64,000 nucleotides of DNA from Xenorhabdus lircayensis (GCF_016306625.1 NZ_JACOII010000040.1:1-64000), one strand, 5' to 3'; positions 42,119-51,804 are shown, counted from the first letter of the stretch. Numbers and translations: made by a program. The notes: generated by a model from the letters alone, not told the origin.

Positions 42119-42777
42119 TGAACCGCTTTTTGGGGGTGATCAGTGCCTTATTATTGCTGGTACTGACAGGATGTGTCAAACATAAACCGTATGACTATTC
42201 GGCGCTAAGGGAAAGTAAACCTAAATCTATTTTGGTTCTACCCGCCGTGAATAAATCAGTGGAAGTACAGGCTTCTGGCAGTTTGCTGTCTCAGGTGGCC
42301 TATCCGCTGGCGGAATCCGGTTATTATGTCTATCCCGTAGCGGTAGTTGAAGAGACATTCCGCCAAAATGGGATGACTGAAGCGCAGGATATCCACAATA
42401 TCAGCTACAAAAAATTGTATGACATTTTTGGTGCAGATTCCGCTCTCTATCTGAACATCACGCAGTACGGTACGCAATACCAAATCATAAACAGTGAGAC
42501 TCGCGTCAGTGCAACAGCTCGTCTGGTGGATTTGCGCACGGGTAAACAACTCTGGAATGGTATGGCGACGGCGTCTTCCACAGAAAATAACAATCATTCC
42601 AGCGGTGGTTTGGTGGGCATGCTGGTATCGGCTGCCATCTCCCAGATCGCGAATACCGTTATGGACAGAGGCCATGACATTGCCGGCATTACGAGTAATC
42701 GTCTGTTAAGTGCAGGTGGATATGGCCGCTTGCTGTATGGGCCGCGTTCGGAGTTCTACGGTAAAGAAAAGTTATAA
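42118..42777 (+). CDS. DUF799 (GNA1162-like) lipoprotein
   Basis: 219 residues. Lipobox LTGC; SILVLPAVNKSVEVQA, LYDIFGADSALYLNITQYG and LVDLRTGKQLWNG typify the family. Fold related to TolB/CsgG N-terminal domains. Ends the operon, followed by a terminator. Confidence 0.87.
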   Translation: MNRFLGVISALLLLVLTGCVKHKPYDYSALRESKPKSILVLPAVNKSVEVQASGSLLSQVAYPLAESGYYVYPVAVVEETFRQNGMTEAQDIHNISYKKLYDIFGADSALYLNITQYGTQYQIINSETRVSATARLVDLRTGKQLWNGMATASSTENNNHSSGGLVGMLVSAAISQIANTVMDRGHDIAGITSNRLLSAGGYGRLLYGPRSEFYGKEKL

Positions 42778-42794
42778 TTTTTGATTGAAGTACA

Positions 42795-42827
42795 AATGCC
42801 GCAGACAGACTTGCGGCATTTTTTTAC
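42795..42827 (+). terminator. Intrinsic terminator after the lipoprotein operon
   Basis: Arms 42795-42803 (AATGCCGCA) and 42812-42820, eight-base loop, then seven T. Confidence 0.88.
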
Positions 42828-42846
42828 GTTTATTTTTACTTTTAAA

Positions 42847-44187
42847 TTAGACATCCAATCGCTTGGTTTGCCACCTTTTGGACTTCCAGCGCCAAGCGTT
42901 AATGAGTCCGCGAATCCATTCATCGCAGAAGAACCCAATCCAGATCCCCAAAATTCCCATGCCCATGGTAATTCCCAGAAAATAACCGACAGGAATGGAA
43001 ATACCCCACATGAAAATCAGCGCAGTGTAGAGAGGGAAGCGGGCATCACCGGAAGCACGCAAGGCATTGACCATCACAATATTGAAGGTACGACCCGGTT
43101 CCAAAAAGACGGAAAGTAGGAACAGTGGTAGCAGCAGTTCGATGATCTTCCTATCTTCTGTCATGATATCGAGGAGAGGTTCTCTGAAAATCCAGAAGGG
43201 CAAGACGACACCTACCGTGACGATAACACCGATCCGCAGGCTTTTGAGTCCTCGGACATAGGCATCCTCGAAGCGTTTTGCTCCAACAAGATGGCCGACC
43301 ATAATCTCATTACCAATACTGGTGGAGATACCGAACAGCATAATGAACAGGGACAATTGGAAATACAGCGTTTGCGCAGCCAGAGAAGTTTCACCCATCA
43401 GGCCGATAAACGCCTGTGCAGTCATATATTGCAGAATCCACACCAGATTTTCACCGGCGGCCGGCAAGCCGATATGCAGAATCTTGTTCAGCATATTCTT
43501 TGACCAGTATACGAGCAATTTAGGCTCAAGCTTGATCTTCAAGCCACAGAACAGCAATCCGCAGAGTAAAATAACCGCAACAGTACGGCCAAACACCGTA
43601 GACCACGCCACGCCTTCCAGCCCATATTGAGGTAATCCGAAGAAGCCATACAAAACAACCATATTGCCGACAATCGTGAGCAAATTAGCAATCAGCGTGA
43701 CATACATGGCAGATTTCGACTTGCCATAAACCCGCAGACAGGCAGCCAGAATAATCGAAATGGCTTCGGGTATCAGACAAATGCCGAGAACATGCAAATA
43801 AGCGAACCCATCTTCCATCAGATTTTCGGGCAGGTTCATGATATACAGGATCTTATAACCGAAGAAAACCGTGATCAGTGCACAACTGAAACCCAGCACA
43901 AAATTAAAGGCAATAGAGATATGAATCGCCTGACTGGCTTTATCGCGTTTTCCAGATCCCAGATATTGTGCAATGACAACACTGCAACCCACGCTAATAA
44001 AATTGAAAATAGTAATAAAGAGATCAAAAACATGATTACCCACCCCCATCGCGGCGAGATAAGCAGAAGAAATATGGCTAACCATGTACGTATTGATTAA
44101 TAACGTCGCCATATGCAGAAAGATATCAATGAAAATCGGCCAGCTTAATGTGAAAAGCGAGCGATCAACAACATCAGACTGATGCAT
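42847..44187 (-). CDS. MATE family efflux transporter
   Basis: 446 residues, 12 membrane segments in two halves. LSWPIFIDIFLHMATLLINT start, IAQYLGSGKRDKASQAIH in half one, GNEIMVGHLVGAKRFEDAY in half two, and MVNALRASGDARFPLY are MATE features. Exports drugs or metabolites with sodium or protons; substrate unknown. Convergent with the lipoprotein operon. Confidence 0.9.
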   Translation of the reverse strand: MHQSDVVDRSLFTLSWPIFIDIFLHMATLLINTYMVSHISSAYLAAMGVGNHVFDLFITIFNFISVGCSVVIAQYLGSGKRDKASQAIHISIAFNFVLGFSCALITVFFGYKILYIMNLPENLMEDGFAYLHVLGICLIPEAISIILAACLRVYGKSKSAMYVTLIANLLTIVGNMVVLYGFFGLPQYGLEGVAWSTVFGRTVAVILLCGLLFCGLKIKLEPKLLVYWSKNMLNKILHIGLPAAGENLVWILQYMTAQAFIGLMGETSLAAQTLYFQLSLFIMLFGISTSIGNEIMVGHLVGAKRFEDAYVRGLKSLRIGVIVTVGVVLPFWIFREPLLDIMTEDRKIIELLLPLFLLSVFLEPGRTFNIVMVNALRASGDARFPLYTALIFMWGISIPVGYFLGITMGMGILGIWIGFFCDEWIRGLINAWRWKSKRWQTKRLDV

Positions 44188-44456
44188 TGTAAAAACCTAT
44201 TTATTGAAGTGAAATGAAATGAATGGTCTTTTTGCGTATGACATACCCAGAAAGTGTAGGCGATTCTACAGGGTTTGTTGATGAGTTGATAGGCAGAATG
44301 GGGGATTTATCCCTCTGGTTTACTGAAAGATTTTGTTGGATAAAAAACTCCTGCGGCTATCACCGCAGGAGTCTGGGGTTGTGGAATTGTTCTCCAAAAG
44401 GAGTCGAACAAACATGGTAAGTTTGGTTATTTTATAGTTAGTTTGTTAACTTCAAT
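44188..44456. other. Spacer between the MATE gene and the transporter relic
   Basis: Contains the MATE promoter region and the terminator at 44347-44372. A 65-codon plus-strand frame starting at 44223 overlaps that terminator and is not credible. Confidence 0.5.
44347..44378 (-). terminator. Intrinsic terminator for the minus-strand relic/uhp side
   Basis: Arms 44347-44356 (ACTCCTGCGG) and 44363-44372 around CTATCA; on the minus strand it is followed by TTTTTTATCC. Marks the end of the former transporter operon. Confidence 0.8.
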
Positions 44457-44861
44457 CTAACCTTGTGTTTCACCTTCCAAAATAAACATCCCAATCGGGT
44501 GAATTTCCAGATAATAATCCTCACCCTCTTTCGGTTGCAGTTGTGTGGCATTAACTTGCAATAATAGTGTTTGCCCATTCCAGTCAACCGTCACTTCATA
44601 TTGCGCCCCCATATACGCGACATGATTGACTTTGCAACGTTGGCTTTCATTTCCTTGCTGACTTAGAGTAATGGCTTCAGGGCGAACACCGACGGTAATG
44701 GATTCTTGCGCTATTGTTCTCATCGACCCCGCCCGTAGGCTGAGAGAGGCTTCATCCAGCGATTTATCAATCTGCCCAAGCCCCGCAATACCAGCCAGAA
44801 TTCCGACAGGAATGAAAGCCAAAAGATAAGCGATTCCCGGTACCGTACCGGGAACGGCAAA
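44457..44861 (-). pseudogene. Fused relic of an ABC transporter permease and ATPase (AfuB-AfuC-like)
   Basis: One open frame joins two different proteins. From 44861 downward, FAVPGTVPGIAYLLAF and IDKSLDEASLSLRAGSMRTI belong to the last cytoplasmic-loop region of an FbpB/AfuB-type permease. Directly after, SITVGVRPEAITLS and the following 80 residues are the C-terminal TOBE part of the matching ATPase. The permease tail and the entire nucleotide-binding domain are deleted. Located just downstream of uhpABC, where hexose-phosphate AfuABC-type transporters are known in some enterics; that identity is inference. Not a working transporter. Confidence 0.75.
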
Positions 44862-45019
44862 ATAATGTCCTTGCTGTCCATAATTTGTGGTTTTACTGAT
44901 TTATGTAAAAATTAATAAATCAATCTTTTGTTATTGTTTTATTTAAGATGGAAATGTCATGAATGACTTCTCAATATTGGCCTTTATTACTTTACTGGCT
45001 TAGAGAGATGATTATTTTA

Positions 45020-46315
45020 TCAAGGGGTCTTACTGTATTTACTGATATCAGACATCAATATTGGCATCAGTAATAATCCCATCACAGCAGCTGCAAGCGT
45101 CAGTAAGGCAAACATACCCGTCCAATCGTAGTTGTCGATTATCTGACTTAAAGGCCAACCAGCGATTGCCGCACCAAAATAGGCATACAACCCTAGATAT
45201 CCAGTTACTGTCCCCGCCGCTTTTTTATGGCAATATTCGGTTGCTGCAAGGCCTATCAGCATTTGTGGACCAAATACAAAAAAACCAATACTGAAAATAC
45301 AGATAGACAATAACACATAATTGTTGAAGGGAATTAACCAGAGAGCGGTAACAGAAAAGAAAAGGCCGAGCGAAAATAGTAAGATTATTGGTGCACGTTG
45401 GCTGCGAAATAGCAAATCTGAACCCCATCCAGAACAGAGGGCACCTAACAATCCTCCTAATTCAAACAGTGAAAGAGTGACATTAGAATTAAGTAAGTTG
45501 GCACCGTGTTTTTCTGATAACCAAAGATTTCCCCAATCATGTATTGCTACCCTAATAAAGTACACTAGGATATAGGAGCAGCCAAGAAGCCAAATAGTGC
45601 GATTGAATAAAATTGTTTCTTGTAGAATCTTCATCATTGGCATCGGTGGAGATAGTTGCTCTTGCCTTAGTTCCATTGGATCTTGTCGCCAGTTTCCAAT
45701 GCTCGGTAAATTATGCTCCTGCGGTATTCCCAGTAGCCGCTGGCATAACCAGATTCCCAGTATAATGCTAATTAGACCTGGTAGCAGTAGTGCAGCTCGC
45801 CAGCTATAGGTTGTTGTGAGGAATACAGATAGTAGTGTCAGAAGAATTCCACTTATATTTATAGATATATTCCAGCATCCCCACCAAAATCCTCGTTCAT
45901 TGCGGGAATACCAGTGGGTTAGTAGTCGTGCACAAGGAGGCCAGCCCCATCCTTGAAAGAAGCCATTGAGTGTCCAGACAATCAACAAGGCCGTTAGTGA
46001 TGAACCGAATGTGAAAATGATATTAAGTATACCAGTTATTAATAATCCAGCCCCCATAAACCAACGATAACCCGTATGGTCATGGAAAATCCCCGATACA
46101 AATTTTGAACAGCCATAAGCAAGATAAAATAGGCTAGCTATCCAGCCAATATCATCTTTATCTAGCATTAACTCTACTTGCATTTCAGGCATGGCAACAT
46201 TCAAACTCTTACGTGTTAGTTGAAACGCAGCATAACCAACAATCATTGATATCAACAGGTGGCTTCGCCAATAGCGATAATTCTGAGAAATCTGTTCATT
46301 GCTATTGGATTGCAT
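45020..46315 (-). CDS. uhpC: UhpC, glucose-6-phosphate sensor (MFS)
   Basis: 431 residues (E. coli 439), 12 membrane segments. YRYWRSHLLISMIVGYAAFQ, LFYLAYGCSKFVSGI, LNGFFQGWGWPPCARLLTHW and FFVFGPQMLIGLAATE match UhpC. Senses external hexose phosphate and activates UhpB. Part of uhpABC on the minus strand. No uhpT transporter gene lies downstream in the window. Confidence 0.92.
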   Translation of the reverse strand: MQSNSNEQISQNYRYWRSHLLISMIVGYAAFQLTRKSLNVAMPEMQVELMLDKDDIGWIASLFYLAYGCSKFVSGIFHDHTGYRWFMGAGLLITGILNIIFTFGSSLTALLIVWTLNGFFQGWGWPPCARLLTHWYSRNERGFWWGCWNISINISGILLTLLSVFLTTTYSWRAALLLPGLISIILGIWLCQRLLGIPQEHNLPSIGNWRQDPMELRQEQLSPPMPMMKILQETILFNRTIWLLGCSYILVYFIRVAIHDWGNLWLSEKHGANLLNSNVTLSLFELGGLLGALCSGWGSDLLFRSQRAPIILLFSLGLFFSVTALWLIPFNNYVLLSICIFSIGFFVFGPQMLIGLAATEYCHKKAAGTVTGYLGLYAYFGAAIAGWPLSQIIDNYDWTGMFALLTLAAAVMGLLLMPILMSDISKYSKTP

Positions 46316-46360
46316 AATAAGTCTCCATAAAAGTGAATAAATGATAATAAAAGTCTTAGG

Positions 46361-47941
46361 CTATAGTTTTAGTACGTTAGAAATAATTTTTGATGATTTA
46401 ATACACTCATCTGAATTTATGGGTAAATTAACAATAACGTGAGTTCCTTGTTGAGTACTTAAGCTCCAATTACCACCGAGTACACGAACTCGTTCTTCAA
46501 TGCCCGTCAAACCAAACCCTGTGTTTTTCTTATCATCTATGATGCCAATTCCATTATCACTGACTTGGAGTTGAATTAGGTTTTCTTTTTGTTTTAATGT
46601 GATAGTAATGGTACTAGCGTTAGCATGTTTACTGATATTATTCAGTAGCTCTTGAACAAGTCGATAAAGAGTTAAAGTGATAGTGCTATTCTTCGGCTCT
46701 TGTGGAAGTCGATAATCAAACTGGCAAATAATGTTTTGTTCCTCGAAAGCGAATTCATTTACCAGATGGCGAATGGCCTGTTCAAATGACATTTCATCTA
46801 AGGCCGGTGGGCGTAGCTCGCGCAGTAGTTGACGAGTAGATTGATGAATTTGTTGAGATAGATATTTGATCTGTTCTGCTGATTTTATTACCAGTGGTGA
46901 GTTTGCTGTACGTTTTACCAAGGTAGACTGGATTTGAATCGCAGTGATATTTTGCCCAATTTCATCATGTAATTCTCTGGCAATATTTTTGCGGATATCC
47001 TCTTCAATATGTACTAGATTTTGCATCAAGGTATAGCGTGCAACTAATTCTTTTTCCAATCGTGCACGATAGTGATTCAGATTACTTGCTAGCTGTTGCT
47101 GGCGACTAATAGCTATACCAAGTCCGATTCCTAATAAAGCTTGGGTAGTCAAAAATATTTCCAGTTCTTGAAGTTCACTAAATGAGCCACTGGATTGACG
47201 AGCAAAGGTCACTATTAAACTTCCCAACAATGCAGAAAAAACACCTCCTTGCCAGCCATAACGATAAGCCATAAAAACATTGGGAATAAAGACCAAAATT
47301 GACAAAAGTCCTTCAATTTTAGGTGACAAAAAGAAGTGTCCACTGATCCCCAATAGGCTGAATAGAAAACACCACATCAAAAAAGATGATTGCAGTTGTG
47401 GGTAGAGTGAATCGTCTGTAATGCGATTGTTTTTCAAACTTTGTTTGTATAGATAGATATAAACTAGATAAACAAATGGGGATAGAAGAACACCTCCAGT
47501 GATTGAGGAGAGAAAAAAAAGATTCGTTTTAGATGATAGTGAAAAACTTAGGCAAAGAGTTTGTAACAGGCTGTTGATAATAACTCCAACTAGCAGGATA
47601 GAAAGTTGCTGCCAATAAAGAGAATAGCGTTTCCATATTTGTTGACTCATTAAGACCGTGATCAAACTGATTACAGGGGAAAGTAGTATAGTTGAATTCG
47701 TAATAAGTTGTTCGTTATATAACCATGCCAATATACTGGTTTCACTGATAATAAGGAATGGTAAGTAACGCCGCCATAACAGAATCATAAGCACTAGTCT
47801 TAATCCTTGTGGCAGCAAAAGTACTGCTTGTTGCCCATCCTCGTGTAAATAAAAACTGATAATCCAAAGTGAAATCCAGGTAATTGAGTAGAAAATAAAT
47901 ATAAATAGAGATTGTAAACCGAAACGTGCTTTCCAATTCAT
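46361..47941 (-). CDS. uhpB: UhpB, sensor histidine kinase
   Basis: 526 residues. Eight or so membrane segments of a MASE1-like N-terminus, then HisKA_3 with ARELHDEIGQNITAIQ (phospho-His) and HATPase with VQELLNNISKHANAS and GFGLTGIEERVRVLGG. Phosphorylates UhpA on signal from UhpC. Three bases after the uhpA stop. Confidence 0.93.
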   Translation of the reverse strand: MNWKARFGLQSLFIFIFYSITWISLWIISFYLHEDGQQAVLLLPQGLRLVLMILLWRRYLPFLIISETSILAWLYNEQLITNSTILLSPVISLITVLMSQQIWKRYSLYWQQLSILLVGVIINSLLQTLCLSFSLSSKTNLFFLSSITGGVLLSPFVYLVYIYLYKQSLKNNRITDDSLYPQLQSSFLMWCFLFSLLGISGHFFLSPKIEGLLSILVFIPNVFMAYRYGWQGGVFSALLGSLIVTFARQSSGSFSELQELEIFLTTQALLGIGLGIAISRQQQLASNLNHYRARLEKELVARYTLMQNLVHIEEDIRKNIARELHDEIGQNITAIQIQSTLVKRTANSPLVIKSAEQIKYLSQQIHQSTRQLLRELRPPALDEMSFEQAIRHLVNEFAFEEQNIICQFDYRLPQEPKNSTITLTLYRLVQELLNNISKHANASTITITLKQKENLIQLQVSDNGIGIIDDKKNTGFGLTGIEERVRVLGGNWSLSTQQGTHVIVNLPINSDECIKSSKIISNVLKL

Positions 47942-47944
47942 CTA

Positions 47945-48574
47945 TTAACCTGTAATGATTTGATGTTGTAATGCATAATGGACAAGCTCAATAGTGGAAT
48001 CGCACTGCAGTTTACTAAGAATATTAGCACGATGAACATGTACTGTTTTAGGACTCAGTTCAAGTTGTTCAGCGATTTTTTTTACGCTAAATCCATTGAC
48101 TAATAGTTTGAAAATTTCCCGTTCTCGTGATGTTAGTATTTGTAATGCTTTAATTTCTTGAGGTTTTTGGCGTAGTGCCTTCATCGCATCGGCACAGAGG
48201 TAAATTTCGCCTTTATGGACAGTGCGTACCGCTTGGATCAATTCCTCTGGCCCACAGCACTTCGTTAGATAGCCGCGTGCGCCTGAATCAAGTGCACTTT
48301 GTACTAGCGCGGCAGTGTCATAAATACTGAGCATGATAGTACGAAAATCAGGACATTTCGGACGTAGCCGGGCTAGGAGCTGTAGTCCGTTTTCGTCGGG
48401 CATGGCAATATCCATGATAACTATATCTATTCTTCTTTTCAGTAGATCTGACCATGCTTCTTTGCTGCTACTGTATTGACCTACGATCATGATATCGTCT
48501 TCAAGTGTCAATAATTGAGCAAAACCTGAGCGGACAACAACATGGTCATCAATGAGAACAATTTTTATCTTCAT
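47945..48574 (-). CDS. uhpA: UhpA, response regulator (NarL/LuxR type)
   Basis: 209 residues. Receiver domain with IVLIDDH and phospho-Asp in IVIMDIAMPDENG, C-terminal LuxR helix-turn-helix LTSREREIFKLLVNGFSVKK and AEQLELSPKTVHVHRANIL. First gene of uhpABC. Its usual target uhpT is not present nearby. Confidence 0.94.
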   Translation of the reverse strand: MKIKIVLIDDHVVVRSGFAQLLTLEDDIMIVGQYSSSKEAWSDLLKRRIDIVIMDIAMPDENGLQLLARLRPKCPDFRTIMLSIYDTAALVQSALDSGARGYLTKCCGPEELIQAVRTVHKGEIYLCADAMKALRQKPQEIKALQILTSREREIFKLLVNGFSVKKIAEQLELSPKTVHVHRANILSKLQCDSTIELVHYALQHQIITG

Positions 48575-48987
48575 TTTTATTGCATGTTAATTATTATAAA
48601 TTTATTTATATATCATAATGTTCATAAAATAAAATTCATGCAAATAAATAAACCAAATTTGTTATCTCACTAACAAATTTCATTGTGAATTAACTAAATT
48701 ATATTATTTTTAATTATTTTTTATCATTATTTTCAGTTGTTATTATCATATGTTTTACATCATAATCATTAATTTTGTTTCTATTGTTTATTTAGTGAGT
48801 GTCGATGGATTTTATTATGTTTGATGGTGTTTTTTCATAAAGCAGAACTGATGAATTTAAAAACATAAATTAGGCTGACTTTCAGAATTTTTAATGATTA
48901 TATGTTACATATTTTTTATATGTTACCTTATAATATTTGGTAAGGTAAAATTTCAATGTTCTATGTAATCCCTTCATAGGAGGAGTT
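48575..48987. other. Divergent AT-rich promoter region
   Basis: About 410 bases between uhpA and the acetyltransferase-like gene. No gene; promoters for both directions expected but not resolved. Confidence 0.5.
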
Positions 48988-49782
48988 ATGCTAAAACGAA
49001 ATCATTCTTTCAATAGTTACATGCCTACAACGTCATCCAATACATTATCCCGCCGAAGATCATTCAGTGCTTTTCCCCCTGAGGAAATAGTAAGTACCGA
49101 GGTGGCTTACAAAAATCCGGGATTGATTAATGGATATATACCCATTGTCAAAGAGGTCAATAAAAAACAAGCTATACAGGGAGTTGAGCAGATTCTGCAC
49201 TCGTTTCAATCAGAAGGATGGTTTTGTCGAACACTTAAGAGGGTAAGATACGGAGAAACAGCCGATCAGGGGAAAAAGCGCCAAGAAGAAATAGATGCAC
49301 AAAAATTATGGAAAATACGATACCGTGCTGCAAGAAATATAGCATTGGGTATAGAGAAAATATTAGAAGAATCATCACGTATTCGTAATAATCCTGAGGG
49401 GTATGCCTATTTTGTTTGTTATATAGGAAGTATGCCCATTGGTATATTGCTATTAACCTGCTTTTTTTATGATAAAAATGATATTTTTCAAGAGAATGAA
49501 CCACTTTATCCAGAGGTATCTTTATTGGTTACTCATCCGGGAATTCGGAATTGTTCAACTTTATTGGTAGAACAAGCAGTTAATAAATCTTATGAGATAG
49601 GGAGTTTAGGAAACTTAAGGCTTTCAGTAAAAAATGGCAGTGAAATACTTTCTAATGCTGTTTATGCTCGAATGGGATTTATCAAATTAATCGATGATGA
49701 CATGATGTTGAAACCGGCTGAAAGTAATTTATGGCTCTTCTCACCTAGTTATGGTGGTTATCGATATAAAGGGTATTGTTGA
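48988..49782 (+). CDS. GNAT-like protein with Ser-rich N-terminus
   Basis: 264 residues, start after AGGAGGAG. Residues 1-35 are Ser/Thr/Arg-rich and disordered (TTSSNTLSRRRSFS); the C-terminal part carries a GNAT-like pattern: YAYFVCYIGSMPIGILLL, YPEVSLLVTHPGIRN followed by an acceptor-like loop, and AVYARMGFIKL. The canonical R/Q-x-x-G-x-G/A acetyl-CoA loop is not clear. The flexible basic N-terminus would fit a secreted effector, but that is speculation. AT-rich, likely acquired. Confidence 0.65.
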   Translation: MLKRNHSFNSYMPTTSSNTLSRRRSFSAFPPEEIVSTEVAYKNPGLINGYIPIVKEVNKKQAIQGVEQILHSFQSEGWFCRTLKRVRYGETADQGKKRQEEIDAQKLWKIRYRAARNIALGIEKILEESSRIRNNPEGYAYFVCYIGSMPIGILLLTCFFYDKNDIFQENEPLYPEVSLLVTHPGIRNCSTLLVEQAVNKSYEIGSLGNLRLSVKNGSEILSNAVYARMGFIKLIDDDMMLKPAESNLWLFSPSYGGYRYKGYC

Positions 49783-49798
49783 ATATAATTTTCAAATA

Positions 49799-50344
49799 TC
49801 AAATGTGGTTAATCATTATTTCCTGAAATACTTTTTTAAAAGGACGACAACCCTTATGAATCAGATATAATGCAACAATAAGATAAAAAGTGAGTTTAAT
49901 TAGTTCAGTTAATAGTTTCTCAAAGGAGGTCACATCTTTTGGAAAGAATAGGAATAAAAACGGGGACATCGCACTATTTGAAGGTATTGCCATACCCGGC
50001 GTTATAAAGAGTATCCAGATACTCAATTGATTGATATTATTTAACGATTTTTCAGAGCTAAAGCCGTAAGCTAGTGCGAACCCGATACCCAATAATCCCA
50101 TTATTATAATTAATAACAGCATATGTTTCATCCTATACAGATTTGCATTAACGTAGATAAATAACAGAATCGAAAAAACAGTGATGGGCAGCATCCTCAT
50201 GATAAAAAACAGGCTTCTGAATAGGACTAATTTATGCGCTTTTGCGTTCATATAGGGATAAATCCCTGCATAAATCTCAATATTCCAAGACAGTAAACCA
50301 GAAATAAATGACTGATAAGCAAATAAATAGGAATATTGATTCAT
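49799..50344 (-). CDS. Membrane protein of unknown function
   Basis: 181 residues with four to five hydrophobic segments (for example LLLIIIMGLLGIGFALAYGF and LIKLTFYLIVALYLI). No family recognised. Convergent with the GNAT-like gene, 16 bases apart. Resembles integral membrane subunits of ABC-2 type systems only in a general way. Confidence 0.5.
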   Translation of the reverse strand: MNQYSYLFAYQSFISGLLSWNIEIYAGIYPYMNAKAHKLVLFRSLFFIMRMLPITVFSILLFIYVNANLYRMKHMLLLIIIMGLLGIGFALAYGFSSEKSLNNINQLSIWILFITPGMAIPSNSAMSPFLFLFFPKDVTSFEKLLTELIKLTFYLIVALYLIHKGCRPFKKVFQEIMINHI

Positions 50345-50768
50345 AAATACATTAATAAAGCTACCATTTTCATCAGTAATAGTAAGGAATTATCTAACAT
50401 TTAGTGAAAATGAGAGCGAATTAAGAATGTTTAGGCTTCCATTGTGGTAACAGAGGTTGGTAACATCAATCATCATTAATCCATAGATTAAAATGTAATC
50501 GTTTGAAAATGCTATTTTTTACAAAAAATGAAATTTATAATTTTATTTGTCTATCTGGTTTAATACTTCATTAAAATATAAAGGTTATATAATTGAATGG
50601 ATTTTTAAAATACTTATTATTACTCTTAATTCTTCTACCATTAAATAATGGTAATTTAAAGGGATTTTATTATATAGAGAATAGGATACACTCATCATTA
50701 GATACGATTTATTCTTTTTTAATCTTTGTCAAAAAAATATTATATAAAAAATAAATAAGGCCTTACAG
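50345..50768. other. AT-rich intergenic region
   Basis: About 420 bases, no gene or clear structure. Confidence 0.5.
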
Positions 50769-51317
50769 ATGAAAGCACTTATTGTAATCGACATGTTGAA
50801 TGATTTTGTAACAGGTGTTCTCGCTAATGAAGCGAATGCAATGAAAATTATTCCGGTGATCCAGAGGACGATCAATTATGTTAGGAAGCGTCATGATTGG
50901 TTAGTGGTGTATGCCAATGATGCGCATCGTGAAAATGATCGAGAAATTGATATTTGGGGAAAACATGCCTTGGTGGGGACATGGGGCGCTAATGTCATCG
51001 ATGCATTGGCACCCATTGGCCCAGAACGTGAGATTGTTTCTCCCAAGCATTTTTATAGCGCTTTCGATGAGACAGATCTGGACGATGTTTTAAAACAATA
51101 TGATGTCACAGAAGTTGTTCTGGCGGGGCAGCATACCCATTGCTGTATCCGGCATACTGCCTATAGTGCATTTACTCGAGGTTATGATATCAAGGTATTG
51201 TCCGATGCCGTTTGTGCTTTTCCTGGGGTTGATCAAAACGCAGCTCTTGATTATCTGAAAACATTTTATTCTGCTGAAATAATAACAAGTACGGCGTTAG
51301 GTGTGCCGTTAGGCTAA
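50769..51317 (+). CDS. Cysteine hydrolase, isochorismatase/nicotinamidase family
   Basis: 182 residues. Catalytic triad pattern: Asp8 in LIVIDMLNDF, a basic position in the DIWGKHALVGTWG area, and Cys in GQHTHCCIRHTAYSAFTRGY. Related to nicotinamidases and isochorismatase-like hydrolases; substrate not predictable. Single gene. Confidence 0.85.
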   Translation: MKALIVIDMLNDFVTGVLANEANAMKIIPVIQRTINYVRKRHDWLVVYANDAHRENDREIDIWGKHALVGTWGANVIDALAPIGPEREIVSPKHFYSAFDETDLDDVLKQYDVTEVVLAGQHTHCCIRHTAYSAFTRGYDIKVLSDAVCAFPGVDQNAALDYLKTFYSAEIITSTALGVPLG

Positions 51318-51400
51318 TGTCAGCTATGCTGGATGAAAGGAAAATCAATGACTGGCAGATGGATATTCTGCCAGTGAAATAGGTTAGATAGGGTACTAAA

Positions 51401-51772
51401 TTATTCTGCTGTGGTATTGAATAAATATTCATTTAGATCAAACTCTTTTAACATCATTTTGGGATGGAAGAGATTTTCCTGAAAAATATTCACATCAATC
51501 ATATGGTACTGAGATTGGATCTTTTCCGCCACATCATTCTGAATGGAATTAATTTGTTATGGCTATTGATAGCAGAATTCACGCAGCATTCCATTATCGC
51601 CCTTTGTGGTTTGTACTCCACCATCAAGCGTCATGATGCGACCTAACTCTGTATTTTCGAAAGTGTTCAGATCTCGATATTTGGTTTTGTCGTGATAAAG
51701 CACATTTTCAACTGCGAAATATTAACCAAAATTGGAATGCAATGTTTCATACTAAATTTCTTTTTGTGACAT
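51401..51772 (-). pseudogene. speE-speD: Relic of speE-speD (spermidine synthase and AdoMet decarboxylase)
   Basis: From ATG 51770-51772 the minus strand reads MSQKEI, stop, YETLHSNFG, stop, [13 protein letters not shown] ... [16 protein letters not shown], matching the first 60 residues of SpeE with TAG and TAA where Trp and Gln codons are expected. After a short piece of NGMLRE the sequence jumps to [13 protein letters not shown], then [20 protein letters not shown] and [11 protein letters not shown], which is the C-terminal part of SpeD. Most of both genes is deleted. Order yacC-speE-speD is the E. coli order. Spermidine synthesis by this route is lost here. Confidence 0.9.
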
Positions 51773-51804
51773 GTTCCGATATTCCTCCATTGTGATGTTC
51801 ACAG

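Noticed and set aside
44223-44420. 65-codon frame after the MATE promoter region
   Set aside because: Crosses a clear intrinsic terminator and lacks family features.
51464-51646. Plus-strand frame in the speED relic
   Set aside because: Shadow frame; opposite strand carries the SpeE/SpeD blocks.
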